From contig NZ_CP024091.1 in assembly GCF_002736205.1 (NCBI RefSeq), positions 4,027,555 to 4,091,554 on the forward strand: a stretch of 64,000 nt of DNA, in the 5' to 3' direction. This DNA is from Pedobacter ginsengisoli (GTDB taxonomy: Bacteria; Bacteroidota; Bacteroidia; Sphingobacteriales; Sphingobacteriaceae). A program made the translations under genes and the position numbers. Of the stretch, positions 17,476 to 25,344 are shown in pieces. Position 1 is the first letter of the stretch. Each line of letters starts with the position of its first letter. Under the pieces are notes generated by a model. That model was not told where the DNA came from. It saw only the letters and a list, made by a program, of their open reading frames with translations, and did not search any database.

Positions 17476-18204
17476 ATGTTTTTTTTCAACAGATCCAGTA
17501 AATCCAAGTACACAGATTTTAGCTCAATTGGCATTGATATGCACTCACACCTGATTCCAGGAGTGGATGATGGTGCAAAGGACGTACAAGATAGTATTCA
17601 ATTAATTTCCGGATTAAAAGAGTTAGGCTTTCAACATCTCATTACTACACCGCATACTTTACAAGACATACATCCCAATACTTCTGAAACCTTAAAGGAC
17701 GGACATTCAAAATTGGAAGGTAAACTACCTGATGGAATTACATTAAATCTCTCCTCAGAGTATTACCTTGATGAACAGTTTCAGAATCAGCTAAATGAGG
17801 GTGGTATAATGCCCCTACATGGCAACCGGTTATTGGTTGAATTTAGTCAAATATCAAGACCTCACGATCTTGAAGAAGTATTCTTTGACCTAGGGATTAA
17901 AGGATATCAAGTAGTACTGGCTCACCCAGAACGATATTTGTTCTTTCACAAACAATTCGATTATTACAAACGAATTAAAGAAATGGGAGTAGAATTGCAG
18001 GTTAATGCATTATCCTTTACTGAGCATTATGGTAAGCACATCAAAGCAATTGCTGAAAAGTTAATCGAAAAGGATATGATTGATTTTATCGGTACAGATA
18101 TTCATCATGTGAGACACTTGGACAGTCTAAAGAAAGTCCCAACCAGCAAACACTTTGCAAAATTGGTAGAAAGCGGGTTACTTAAAAACAGAGAATTAAT
18201 ATAA
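17476..18204 (+). CDS. CpsB/CapC-type protein-tyrosine phosphatase (PHP fold)
   Basis: I choose ATG 17476 (MFFFNRSSKSKYTDF) over the in-frame TTG at 17449, giving 242 residues, a normal length for the family. Metal-ligand motifs of the PHP domain are all visible: DMHSHLIPGVDDGA near the N-terminus, TTPH, LAHPERY and the C-terminal GTDIHH. These enzymes use a metal cluster to remove phosphate from the tyrosine tail of Wzc-type kinases in the cytoplasm. It is divergent from wza-wzc, whose product it presumably regulates, and converges on the WcaJ-type gene seven bases away. Confidence 0.88.
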   Translation: MFFFNRSSKSKYTDFSSIGIDMHSHLIPGVDDGAKDVQDSIQLISGLKELGFQHLITTPHTLQDIHPNTSETLKDGHSKLEGKLPDGITLNLSSEYYLDEQFQNQLNEGGIMPLHGNRLLVEFSQISRPHDLEEVFFDLGIKGYQVVLAHPERYLFFHKQFDYYKRIKEMGVELQVNALSFTEHYGKHIKAIAEKLIEKDMIDFIGTDIHHVRHLDSLKKVPTSKHFAKLVESGLLKNRELI

Positions 18205-18210
18205 AAGCAT

Positions 18211-19602
18211 TTACCAGGCGTTTTTATTCCCAACAAGAATTTGCCATATGGTTAAGAAAGTAATCTTTAGATCCAAAAGGAGCGACCAATTCTCAAGGTA
18301 CCAGATATCTGCATCAACCCGTTCCTCCATAGAGCCATCCTCTCTGGTTTCACCACGCAATCCATTCACCTGTGCCCATCCGGTTATTCCAGGTAATAGA
18401 AAATGGCGTACCATAAACTGATCTATAAGTGCCGAATACTCTGCGGTATGCTGTAACATGTGCGGCCTTGGCCCTACAACCGACATATCACCCATTAACA
18501 CATTAAAGAACTGTGGCATCTCATCAATACTATTCCTTCGCATAAAAGCCCCGATCTTTGTAATCCTGCTATCTTCCTTACTTGCTTGCTTAATATCAGA
18601 ATCACCATTCACACACATACTCCTGAACTTCCAGCAATAGAAAGGTTCATTATGTTTTCCTGACCTTAGCTGCTTGAAAAAAACAGGACCCTTCGACTCC
18701 ATCTTAATCAAAATAGCCATTAACGGTACCAACCAGCTCATCACAAAAATTACAACCAGCAACGAAAAAACAATATCAAAAATCCTCTTCACAACCTGGT
18801 TGATCATGATCTCTAAAGGCTCTGTTCGCGGACTAAGCACCGGCAAATGACCATACAACTGAACCATTACGTTCTTCTTAAAATAGTCTTTTACATCTGG
18901 CACCAGTTTAAAACGGATCATTTCCTTATCCGCACGGCGCATCAACTGGTTGATTTTACCAATAGCCCGATCGGGCAAAGCACAATAAACTTCCCTTATA
19001 CTGCTCTCACGCACATAATCAATACATTCTTCAACACTTCCAAGAATATTCACCTCGTTACTCTTAAGAGCCGGATTGTCATCAAAAAAGCCAACCACCC
19101 GGTATCCCAGATGCGTATTCTTCTCCATGTACTTTCTCAGGTCAACGCCCAATGGCCCTGCCCCCACTATAACCACCTTTTTGTAATTGATCATTTTTGT
19201 CCTGCGCGAACGGCGAAGTAAAAGGAACCCTATTTTCACAAACAAAAGCAATGGAATAAATACCAGCAATGCAATTCCCATCAGCTTCCCGGAAATGCTA
19301 AAGTCTTTTATTGCAAATAATAAAATTGAAATAACGACTATAAAAAGCAATAATGACCCTAAAGTTTGCCTGATGGTTGGGATGGCATCTTTAACGAAAA
19401 TGTCATTGTACAAACGGGTGATCTGGGTTACATTAAACCAGACAAAGTTAATCAGCAAAATATGAAGCAGGCTCGGATCTACACCTGTATACCCTAAAGT
19501 ATGGTGCGTAATTGAATATCCAAAAAAGATAGACAGGTTAACCAGAAAAAGATCTAATAATATACTTATGGCTTTGTAGTAAGTACCGTACTTATCTATC
19601 AT
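18211..19602 (-). CDS. Undecaprenyl-phosphate sugar-1-phosphate transferase (WcaJ-type initiating enzyme)
   Basis: 463 residues. The N-terminal half has four membrane helices and then a Rossmann-like CoA-binding domain (YKKVVIVGAGPLGVDLRKYM). Another hydrophobic segment (IVFSLLVVIFVMSWLVPLMA) leads into the bacterial sugar-transferase domain with KQLRSGKHNEPFYCWKFRSM, SIDEMPQFFNVLMGDMSVVG and PRPHM. Polyprenyl-phosphate glucose phosphotransferases of this class start repeat-unit synthesis on the inner membrane. It is read towards cpsB and away from the flippase at 19747, so it can serve module A, module B or both. Confidence 0.88.
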   Translation of the reverse strand: MIDKYGTYYKAISILLDLFLVNLSIFFGYSITHHTLGYTGVDPSLLHILLINFVWFNVTQITRLYNDIFVKDAIPTIRQTLGSLLLFIVVISILLFAIKDFSISGKLMGIALLVFIPLLLFVKIGFLLLRRSRRTKMINYKKVVIVGAGPLGVDLRKYMEKNTHLGYRVVGFFDDNPALKSNEVNILGSVEECIDYVRESSIREVYCALPDRAIGKINQLMRRADKEMIRFKLVPDVKDYFKKNVMVQLYGHLPVLSPRTEPLEIMINQVVKRIFDIVFSLLVVIFVMSWLVPLMAILIKMESKGPVFFKQLRSGKHNEPFYCWKFRSMCVNGDSDIKQASKEDSRITKIGAFMRRNSIDEMPQFFNVLMGDMSVVGPRPHMLQHTAEYSALIDQFMVRHFLLPGITGWAQVNGLRGETREDGSMEERVDADIWYLENWSLLLDLKITFLTIWQILVGNKNAW

Positions 19603-19636
19603 TTATCTGAATTTTGTTCTATTTTAATTTTATTTG

Positions 19637-19698
19637 GCCAAAAATATGGATTAAATCCACAAATGAAGCGTTTTAATTAGGCAAAATATATGGATTAA
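19637..19698. repeat. Pair of direct repeats in a divergent promoter region
   Basis: The core ATATGGATTAA occurs at 19644-19654 and 19688-19698, 44 bases apart, each preceded by a GGC/GCC-A-rich stretch. The first copy extends into GGATTAAATCC, an inverted repeat at 19648-19658. The pair lies between the divergent WcaJ-type and Wzx genes and could bind a regulator shared by both. Confidence 0.4.
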
Positions 19699-19716
19699 TT
19701 ATTGCTGATAATATCC

Positions 19717-19724
19717 TAAATTTG
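19717..19724 (+). promoter_or_regulatory. Candidate -7 element upstream of the module B flippase
   Basis: TAAATTTG matches TAnnTTTG and lies 22 bases before the TTG start codon of the flippase gene. A properly spaced TTTG -33 box is not visible, so this is a weak prediction. Confidence 0.3.
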
Positions 19725-19746
19725 TCCGTCATCTATTATAAAAAAC

Positions 19747-21021
19747 TTGAAGCAATACTTTATAGGTTCTTACAAGCGCCTTAAACAAACCAACATTTTA
19801 TCTAACTTCATCAACCTAAGTAGCATACAGCTTTCCAACGCCTTGTTACTCATGCTGATCTATCCTATAATTACGCATATTATAGGAATTGAAGCCTTTG
19901 GGTTTGTTATGCTTGCCAATACCTTTTCAGGGCTCGCTAGTATCGCTATCAATTATGGTACCAATCAATCAGGAATAAGAGACGTCGCGATAAATATAAA
20001 AAATCCTTACGAGCTCCGAAATGTTTTTTATGTAACGTTCTGGATGAGAGTCCTCATTTTTATCCTGTTTATATTAACAGTTATTGGAATGCAATGGCTA
20101 AACATTAAATATTATACATTTATTGTTTTAGCCATACCCATAGTTATAGCCGAGGTTTTAAATCCTTTATTCTTCTTTACCGGAACCGAAAAGCTAAAAC
20201 TATATAATATAGCCAACCTGATCTCTAAAGCGGCCATCATTGTATTGGTTATTGTAGTGATAAAAGGGCCGGAGGATGCTAAATGGGTAAACCTGATTAT
20301 GGGTACCTCTTCATCCTTAACCTATATCGCGCTTTTGGGATATGCCATGTATCAGCATAAACTCACTTTTTTGATTCCCAAAAAGCAGGAAATGTTAAAA
20401 ATCGGCAAGGAGAACTTTTACTTAACCATCAATAGCGTTTCCGTTCAGCTTCAGCAATCCTTAATGGTTTTTGCCCTCGCCAAATGGGGAAGCCCGGCCT
20501 GGCTTGGCGCCTACTCGCTTTGTGATAAAATTATATGGTCGTCCAGGATCATGATCATCTCTGTATCAAACGCCATCTACCCTAAAGCAGCCCAGTTTTA
20601 TCAGGAAGGACCCAAATTATGGGAGGCATATATGAAGCGCATGAAAGGCTTGATGGCAATGATATTTTCTTTCGGATCACTCCTGCTGTTTATTATGCCC
20701 GGCTTTTTTATTCACTTAATTTCGGGTGAACATAATGATATGGCCATCAGTTTTCTCAGAATTATGGCTTTTGTTCCCGCTGTTGCAGCCTTTAATTCAC
20801 TCAACGTTGTTGATCTGCTTCTGAAAAACAATACAAGGTCTATTTTTAACATCTCTATAATTCTTTTTATTATAGCATGCGTTGCCTGTTTCTTTCTGAT
20901 GAACATTGCCAACTACCACTGGCTGGGGCTATATACTTTAATCGTAGAATGCAGTGCTTTAGCAATGTACGAGTATGTTATAAAAAAATCCGTAAACTAT
21001 GACGCCCACAAACTTGCCTAA
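19747..21021 (+). CDS. wzx: Wzx-type flippase of module B
   Basis: 424 residues, about twelve transmembrane segments, MOP superfamily. The N-terminus LSNFINLSSIQLSNALLLML and the early YPIITHIIGIEAFGFV are typical of O-antigen flippases related to the RfbX/WzxE group. The start is a TTG; the in-frame sequence back to the upstream stop has no ATG, and the next Met (19852) would delete the first helix, so TTG is preferred. It transports lipid-linked repeat units of module B. The 3' end overlaps the following GT2 gene by 23 bases. Confidence 0.85.
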   Translation: MKQYFIGSYKRLKQTNILSNFINLSSIQLSNALLLMLIYPIITHIIGIEAFGFVMLANTFSGLASIAINYGTNQSGIRDVAINIKNPYELRNVFYVTFWMRVLIFILFILTVIGMQWLNIKYYTFIVLAIPIVIAEVLNPLFFFTGTEKLKLYNIANLISKAAIIVLVIVVIKGPEDAKWVNLIMGTSSSLTYIALLGYAMYQHKLTFLIPKKQEMLKIGKENFYLTINSVSVQLQQSLMVFALAKWGSPAWLGAYSLCDKIIWSSRIMIISVSNAIYPKAAQFYQEGPKLWEAYMKRMKGLMAMIFSFGSLLLFIMPGFFIHLISGEHNDMAISFLRIMAFVPAVAAFNSLNVVDLLLKNNTRSIFNISIILFIIACVACFFLMNIANYHWLGLYTLIVECSALAMYEYVIKKSVNYDAHKLA

Positions 21022-21952
21022 ATCAATCGCCGTTATTTTAATAAACTGGAATAGTTATGAATATACCCACAACTGCATCCGGTCTTTAAACAATATGGGT
21101 TTTAAAGATTTTGACATCATACTTGTTGACAATGGATCAATGGATGGTTCGGATAACAAACTGGTTAAAGATTTTCCGGACATTATTTTTCTGAAGATAG
21201 TACACAATATAGGCTTTACAGGGAGCAATAACCTTGCGCTAAACTATTGCATTAACAGAGGGTACAAGTATTCAATGATGTTAAACAATGATACTATTGT
21301 TGAACCTGACTTTTTAGAGGTCCTCTACAACTACATAGAAAACAATCCTGATGTGGCTGCCGTACAACCTAAAATTTATTTTGAGCACGACAGGGGTCTG
21401 TTATGGAATGCAGGTTCCTATTTTAACAATTGGACAGGCCAGGCATCAACAGAAGGTTACAACAAAAGAACAACACCCAATTCAGATAAACTTAAAGAGG
21501 TAGACTGGATTACCGGCTGTGGCCTTTTAGTACATACGGACCTTTTAAGAACTGCAGGACTGTTAGACGAAAGCCTGTTTATGTATTATGAGGATGTTGA
21601 CCTGTCTTTCAGAATAAAAAAATCAGGACTTAAATTAATGTACGTGCCCGATAGCGTTATATACCACATTGCGGGGGCTGCCTATAAAACAAAAAAGAAA
21701 ACCAAAGAGGGAATTGTAAATCCTATTGTGCATTATCATAATGCACGCAATCAAATATGGATGATCAAAAGGTATTTAACCCCCTTGCAAAAGCTCACTG
21801 CATATCCTTATACATTTATGTACTTTGGGGCTGTACTTGTTTATTTCCTGTTAAGGTGGCGTCTGGTAAAATTTAAAACTTACCTGAAAGCAATTAAAGA
21901 TGGCCTAAGTGGAAACATGACTGATAAATACGCTTTCGATCCTGAAGTTTAA
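20999..21952 (+). CDS. Glycosyltransferase family 2 (WbbL/rhamnosyltransferase-like)
   Basis: 317 residues, GT-A fold. IAVILINWNSYEYTHNC opens the nucleotide-binding region, MMLNNDTIVEPDFL supplies the acidic metal-binding segment, and LDESLFMYYEDVDLSFRIK is the ED/xED catalytic region of inverting GT2 enzymes of the WbbL type. The C-terminal hydrophobic segment (TFMYFGAVLVYFLL) may anchor it to the membrane. Many relatives transfer rhamnose or another deoxy sugar, which would fit the adjacent CDP-deoxysugar cassette, but donor use is inferred. It converges on the SDR gene at 21949 with a four-base overlap. Confidence 0.85.
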   Translation: MTPTNLPKSIAVILINWNSYEYTHNCIRSLNNMGFKDFDIILVDNGSMDGSDNKLVKDFPDIIFLKIVHNIGFTGSNNLALNYCINRGYKYSMMLNNDTIVEPDFLEVLYNYIENNPDVAAVQPKIYFEHDRGLLWNAGSYFNNWTGQASTEGYNKRTTPNSDKLKEVDWITGCGLLVHTDLLRTAGLLDESLFMYYEDVDLSFRIKKSGLKLMYVPDSVIYHIAGAAYKTKKKTKEGIVNPIVHYHNARNQIWMIKRYLTPLQKLTAYPYTFMYFGAVLVYFLLRWRLVKFKTYLKAIKDGLSGNMTDKYAFDPEV

Positions 21953-22884
21953 CCTGCCATATAGAAAGCGGCAAGCTCATCCCATGCTTTTTGGGCATCA
22001 AAACGGCTTTCTATTTCCACAATCTTATCTGAATTAAACAAGGTTAAGGGTTCAGAAAAATCCTTCTGCTCATTGTTCAGCACTATACAGTCTTTATTAA
22101 GCCGTGTACTCATTTCATAAGCTACCCTTGCAGCAAAGTCACCCTGTGTCTCTATATATCCTGAAGGAGCTAAGCTCATTACCGGATCCTTTGACACCGC
22201 TACCTGCTCTATAAAATAAGCGTAATAACTAGCCAGCAATTCCACATGAATGTTGTCTCTTACATAGTCAGGAGTATTTACTGACCTGCTTTCATTATTT
22301 AACCAACCCGTGATCAGGTAATTCAGAAACCTCTTCTCTTCAAAGGCACCAAATGGGTTACTGATAATGAACTTGCCAATATTTACATCAAACTGCCTTG
22401 CATAGTAATGAAAAAGATCGGAGCTGATAGATTTTGAAAGTCCATAGCCCGAAAAATGCTTTTGGGACTGGTTGCTATCATCAACCTTGTTAATATCTTC
22501 AAATACGGAACCGGTAATAACAAGTTTACAGCCCGTATCTTTAAGCGCTACAAAAACAGTATGGATATTTAAGGTATTTGCAGCAACTGCTTTTACAATA
22601 TCGAAATCTGCTTGCTTGTAATTGGTAACTTCTGCTGCATGGTGACAAAGCACATCAAACTTTTCTTCTTTAAGCAGTTTAATAAATGTATTGTCGCCAA
22701 ATTTACATCCATACACCGCATGCACATCTTTACCTAATAACCCGATCCTTTTTAAACGTTCTGGCGGATATGCCCCTGCATTTTCCCTGGTAAAAATAGC
22801 AGTAACATCATGCCCTTCAGAAATCAGTTTAGTCGCAAACCAATATCCTGTAAAAGAGCTGGCACCGGTTAATAATATCTTCAT
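21949..22884 (-). CDS. SDR-family sugar-nucleotide epimerase/reductase of the CDP-sugar cassette
   Basis: 311 residues, extended short-chain dehydrogenase fold. The NAD(P) motif is ILLTGASSFTGYWFA and the catalytic YxxxK is in GYGLSKSI, with an upstream TGSVFED serine region. In CDP-deoxysugar pathways the last enzyme is usually a C4 reductase or epimerase of this type (compare the abequose synthase and RfbJ groups), so I infer that it completes the activated sugar. It is the final gene of the leftward four-gene run that begins with rfbF, two bases after the RmlC-like gene. Confidence 0.75.
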   Translation of the reverse strand: MKILLTGASSFTGYWFATKLISEGHDVTAIFTRENAGAYPPERLKRIGLLGKDVHAVYGCKFGDNTFIKLLKEEKFDVLCHHAAEVTNYKQADFDIVKAVAANTLNIHTVFVALKDTGCKLVITGSVFEDINKVDDSNQSQKHFSGYGLSKSISSDLFHYYARQFDVNIGKFIISNPFGAFEEKRFLNYLITGWLNNESRSVNTPDYVRDNIHVELLASYYAYFIEQVAVSKDPVMSLAPSGYIETQGDFAARVAYEMSTRLNKDCIVLNNEQKDFSEPLTLFNSDKIVEIESRFDAQKAWDELAAFYMAG

Positions 22885-22886
22885 GA

Positions 22887-23432
22887 TTACTTCAAATGAT
22901 AGTCTTCATTAAAATCAGGATGATTCAGGTCTTTCTCTGAAACCACAACAGGCGTTGCAGGCCACTGTATATTGAATTTAGGATCGTTGTAACGAACTCC
23001 TCTTTCATATTCAGGTGCATAAAAGCCAGTACTCAGGTAAAATGCTTCTGTATCTTCTTCTAAAGTGATAAATCCATGCGCAAATCCTTCAGGCACATAC
23101 ATCATGGTCCTGTTCTCGGCACTAAGCTCCTGACCAAACGATTGGCCAAAGGTTTCTGAGTCTATTCTAAGGTCTAATATCACATCATACAAAGCCCCCT
23201 TAATGCAGCGTACCATTTTTACTTCCGCTTTTGGTGCAAGCTGATAATGCATCCCTCTAAGTGTCCCTTTATCTTTACTTAAAGAATTATTGATCTGTAC
23301 TATTGCCGGATTCAACCCATGTGCTTCAAATTCGTTTACACAAAAAGCCCTGGCGAAAAAGCCCCTCTCATCTTCCCGCTTTTCCAAATGGATCAGGTAA
23401 GCTCCTTTAAGTGGTGTTTCTACAAATTTCAT
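22887..23432 (-). CDS. RmlC-like 4-keto-6-deoxysugar 3,5-epimerase
   Basis: 181 residues, the normal size of dTDP-4-dehydrorhamnose 3,5-epimerase (cupin fold). The motif EDERGFFARAFCVNEFEAHGL, the catalytic-His segment GTLRGMHYQL and the later MYVPEGFAHGFITLEEDTEA are all present. RmlC-like proteins linked to cytidylyltransferases act on CDP- rather than dTDP-activated 4-keto-6-deoxy sugars, so the substrate here is probably a CDP sugar; this rests on context. The start overlaps the upstream SDR stop by four bases. Confidence 0.82.
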   Translation of the reverse strand: MKFVETPLKGAYLIHLEKREDERGFFARAFCVNEFEAHGLNPAIVQINNSLSKDKGTLRGMHYQLAPKAEVKMVRCIKGALYDVILDLRIDSETFGQSFGQELSAENRTMMYVPEGFAHGFITLEEDTEAFYLSTGFYAPEYERGVRYNDPKFNIQWPATPVVVSEKDLNHPDFNEDYHLK

Positions 23433-24436
23433 GCTTCTGCTTTGATCTTATTAATGGTGTGTTTCAATTTCCTTAACCTTACATACTTGTCGCCATCAAA
23501 ATCATCCTGATTAAAACCGTTCGCAATGTATTTTTTATACAGCTCATCCATTCCCGAACGTAAGGTATAATCAAGTTTAAAATCAGGTACCAGCGTATTT
23601 AACAGGTCAAAATTGACCCGGTAATTTCTTGGATCGTCACCCACTTCTCCGGTAAATTTAATAAGTGCCGATGGCATAAGCTCCTGAACATAGTCGGCAA
23701 CATCTTTTACCTGGTAATTTTCCCGGTTGTCACCAATATTGATTGCTTTATTAAATACCAGTTCTTTATTGGCCATCATCAAATGAACGAATGCCTTTGC
23801 AATATCACTGCAATGAATCAAAGGGCGCCATGGTGATCCGTCACTCATAATTCTGATCTCTCCTTTCGAATGGGCACAACCCAGCAGGTTATTCACTACC
23901 AGATCTATCCGCAGCATTGGCGAATACCCATAAGCAGTAGCATTTCTAAGATATACCGGTGTAAAATCATCATCTGCCATTAAAGAGATCTGTTTCTCAG
24001 CCTCTATCTTGGATACCGCATAGGCAGATACCGGATTAAGCGGATCTGTTTCCGAAAGGTCAAGCTTATCGCCCTTTCCATAAACCGAACAGCTGCCCGA
24101 GAAAAGGAACCTTTTAACTCCTGCCTGCTTTGCCAGCCTGGCGAGCTCAACCGATCCTTTTAAATTCACATCGTAAGTGATTTGTTCATCTAGATCCCCC
24201 ATCGGGTCATTAGAAATTGCCGCAAGATGCATCACACAATCATGCCCGCTCAGCTCTTCAGGGGTTAAATCCCGGATGTCTTTTATCAATTCCTTATCAG
24301 GTCTTGTAAAAGGTTCAAATTCACATCCTTCAAAAAGATCAATATCACATCCGGTTACCTGATGCCCAAGGTCCTTTAGCTGCTTTACCAAATGCACACC
24401 TATATATCCCAGATGGCCGGTTACAAATACATTCAT
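23429..24436 (-). CDS. SDR-family sugar-nucleotide dehydratase/epimerase of the CDP-sugar cassette
   Basis: 335 residues. The nucleotide-binding motif is VFVTGHLGYIGVHLVKQL, the active-site region is GSCSVYGKG followed by AYAVSKIEAEK, and PWRPLIHCSDIAKAFVHL fits the sugar-binding side. It is one gene after the glucose-1-phosphate cytidylyltransferase, where a CDP-glucose 4,6-dehydratase is expected, but the hallmark GHTGFKGSWL-type N-terminus of RfbG is not there. It may still supply the dehydratase step, or act as a 4-epimerase on an imported intermediate. The exact reaction is open. Confidence 0.72.
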   Translation of the reverse strand: MNVFVTGHLGYIGVHLVKQLKDLGHQVTGCDIDLFEGCEFEPFTRPDKELIKDIRDLTPEELSGHDCVMHLAAISNDPMGDLDEQITYDVNLKGSVELARLAKQAGVKRFLFSGSCSVYGKGDKLDLSETDPLNPVSAYAVSKIEAEKQISLMADDDFTPVYLRNATAYGYSPMLRIDLVVNNLLGCAHSKGEIRIMSDGSPWRPLIHCSDIAKAFVHLMMANKELVFNKAINIGDNRENYQVKDVADYVQELMPSALIKFTGEVGDDPRNYRVNFDLLNTLVPDFKLDYTLRSGMDELYKKYIANGFNQDDFDGDKYVRLRKLKHTINKIKAEA

Positions 24437-24445
24437 AATTATTAA

Positions 24446-25231
24446 TTAAATCCAGGGAGCTTCATTTTTTTCAAGAAGCTCTGTGAGGTAATCTCTGTCT
24501 CTTTGGGTATCCATACATGCCCAAAATCCTTTATGTTTAAAAAGGTTAAGCTGACTGTCTTTAGCAAGATTTACAAGCGGATTTTTCTCTAACACGCAGT
24601 CTTTATCTTTAGAAAGGTATCCTAAGAATTCCTTTTTAAAAAAGAAGAACCCCCCGTTAATCCACTTTTCATTAAATGCAGGCTTTTCAGAAAACTCCAC
24701 TACCGTGTCCTGATCAAGCTTAATTTCTCCAAACCTTGATGGTGGATTTACCCCAAGCACGGTACCGATCTTATTGTGCGACAAATGATAGTCGAAATGT
24801 TCGTTCAGATCTGCATCGCATAAACCATCTCCATAGGTAACACCAAAATGTTCTGATCCGTTCAGGTATTTCTCTGCCGCAATCGCAATCCTTCCTCCGG
24901 TCATGGTTTCCGCACCTGTATAAGCAAGGGTAACATCCCAGTCAAGATTATGGTCTATAGATAAAATCTTTTTGGTATTCGTATTGAAATCAATAGAAAA
25001 GTCGCTGTTCAATTCAGAATAACGCAAAAAATAGTCTTTTATAACTTCCGATTTAAACCCGGTACACAATACAAATCTCTTAAAGCCATATTTGGCATAA
25101 GAATTCATAATATGAATTAAGATTGGGTTTTCTCCAATTGGAACCATTGGTTTCGGACGAAATTCCGTTTCTTCTTTGATTCGTGTTCCAAGGCCTCCGC
25201 ATAATATAAAAATTGGAATATTGTTTCTCAT
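24446..25231 (-). CDS. rfbF: Glucose-1-phosphate cytidylyltransferase
   Basis: 261 residues, a normal length for RfbF/DdhA. The nucleotidyltransferase signature GGLGTRIKEETEFRPKPMVP, the CTP-specific region with VTYGDGLCDADLNEHF, and FSEKPAFNEKWINGGFF are all recognisable. It makes CDP-glucose from CTP and glucose-1-phosphate, the entry to CDP-activated deoxysugars such as paratose, abequose or tyvelose. It is the first gene of the leftward cassette 25231-21949, divergent from the Wzy gene across a 113-base spacer. Confidence 0.9.
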   Translation of the reverse strand: MRNNIPIFILCGGLGTRIKEETEFRPKPMVPIGENPILIHIMNSYAKYGFKRFVLCTGFKSEVIKDYFLRYSELNSDFSIDFNTNTKKILSIDHNLDWDVTLAYTGAETMTGGRIAIAAEKYLNGSEHFGVTYGDGLCDADLNEHFDYHLSHNKIGTVLGVNPPSRFGEIKLDQDTVVEFSEKPAFNEKWINGGFFFFKKEFLGYLSKDKDCVLEKNPLVNLAKDSQLNLFKHKGFWACMDTQRDRDYLTELLEKNEAPWI

Positions 25232-25268
25232 AAGCGCCGGTAAAGTTATTTATTCTGATCAATATATT

Positions 25269-25298
25269 TATAGTTTTAGGTTTTATCGTATAGTTTTA
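25269..25298. repeat. Two TATAGTTTTA direct repeats between rfbF and the polymerase gene
   Basis: TATAGTTTTA is present at 25269-25278 and 25289-25298, exactly 20 bases apart, about two helical turns. They lie in the divergent spacer, where a regulator could act on both operons. The sequence is A/T-rich, so chance is possible. Confidence 0.3.
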
Positions 25299-25344
25299 AC
25301 TTATTTTGCAAAACTTATAAATAAAGAGGACAAAAAAACCGGTA

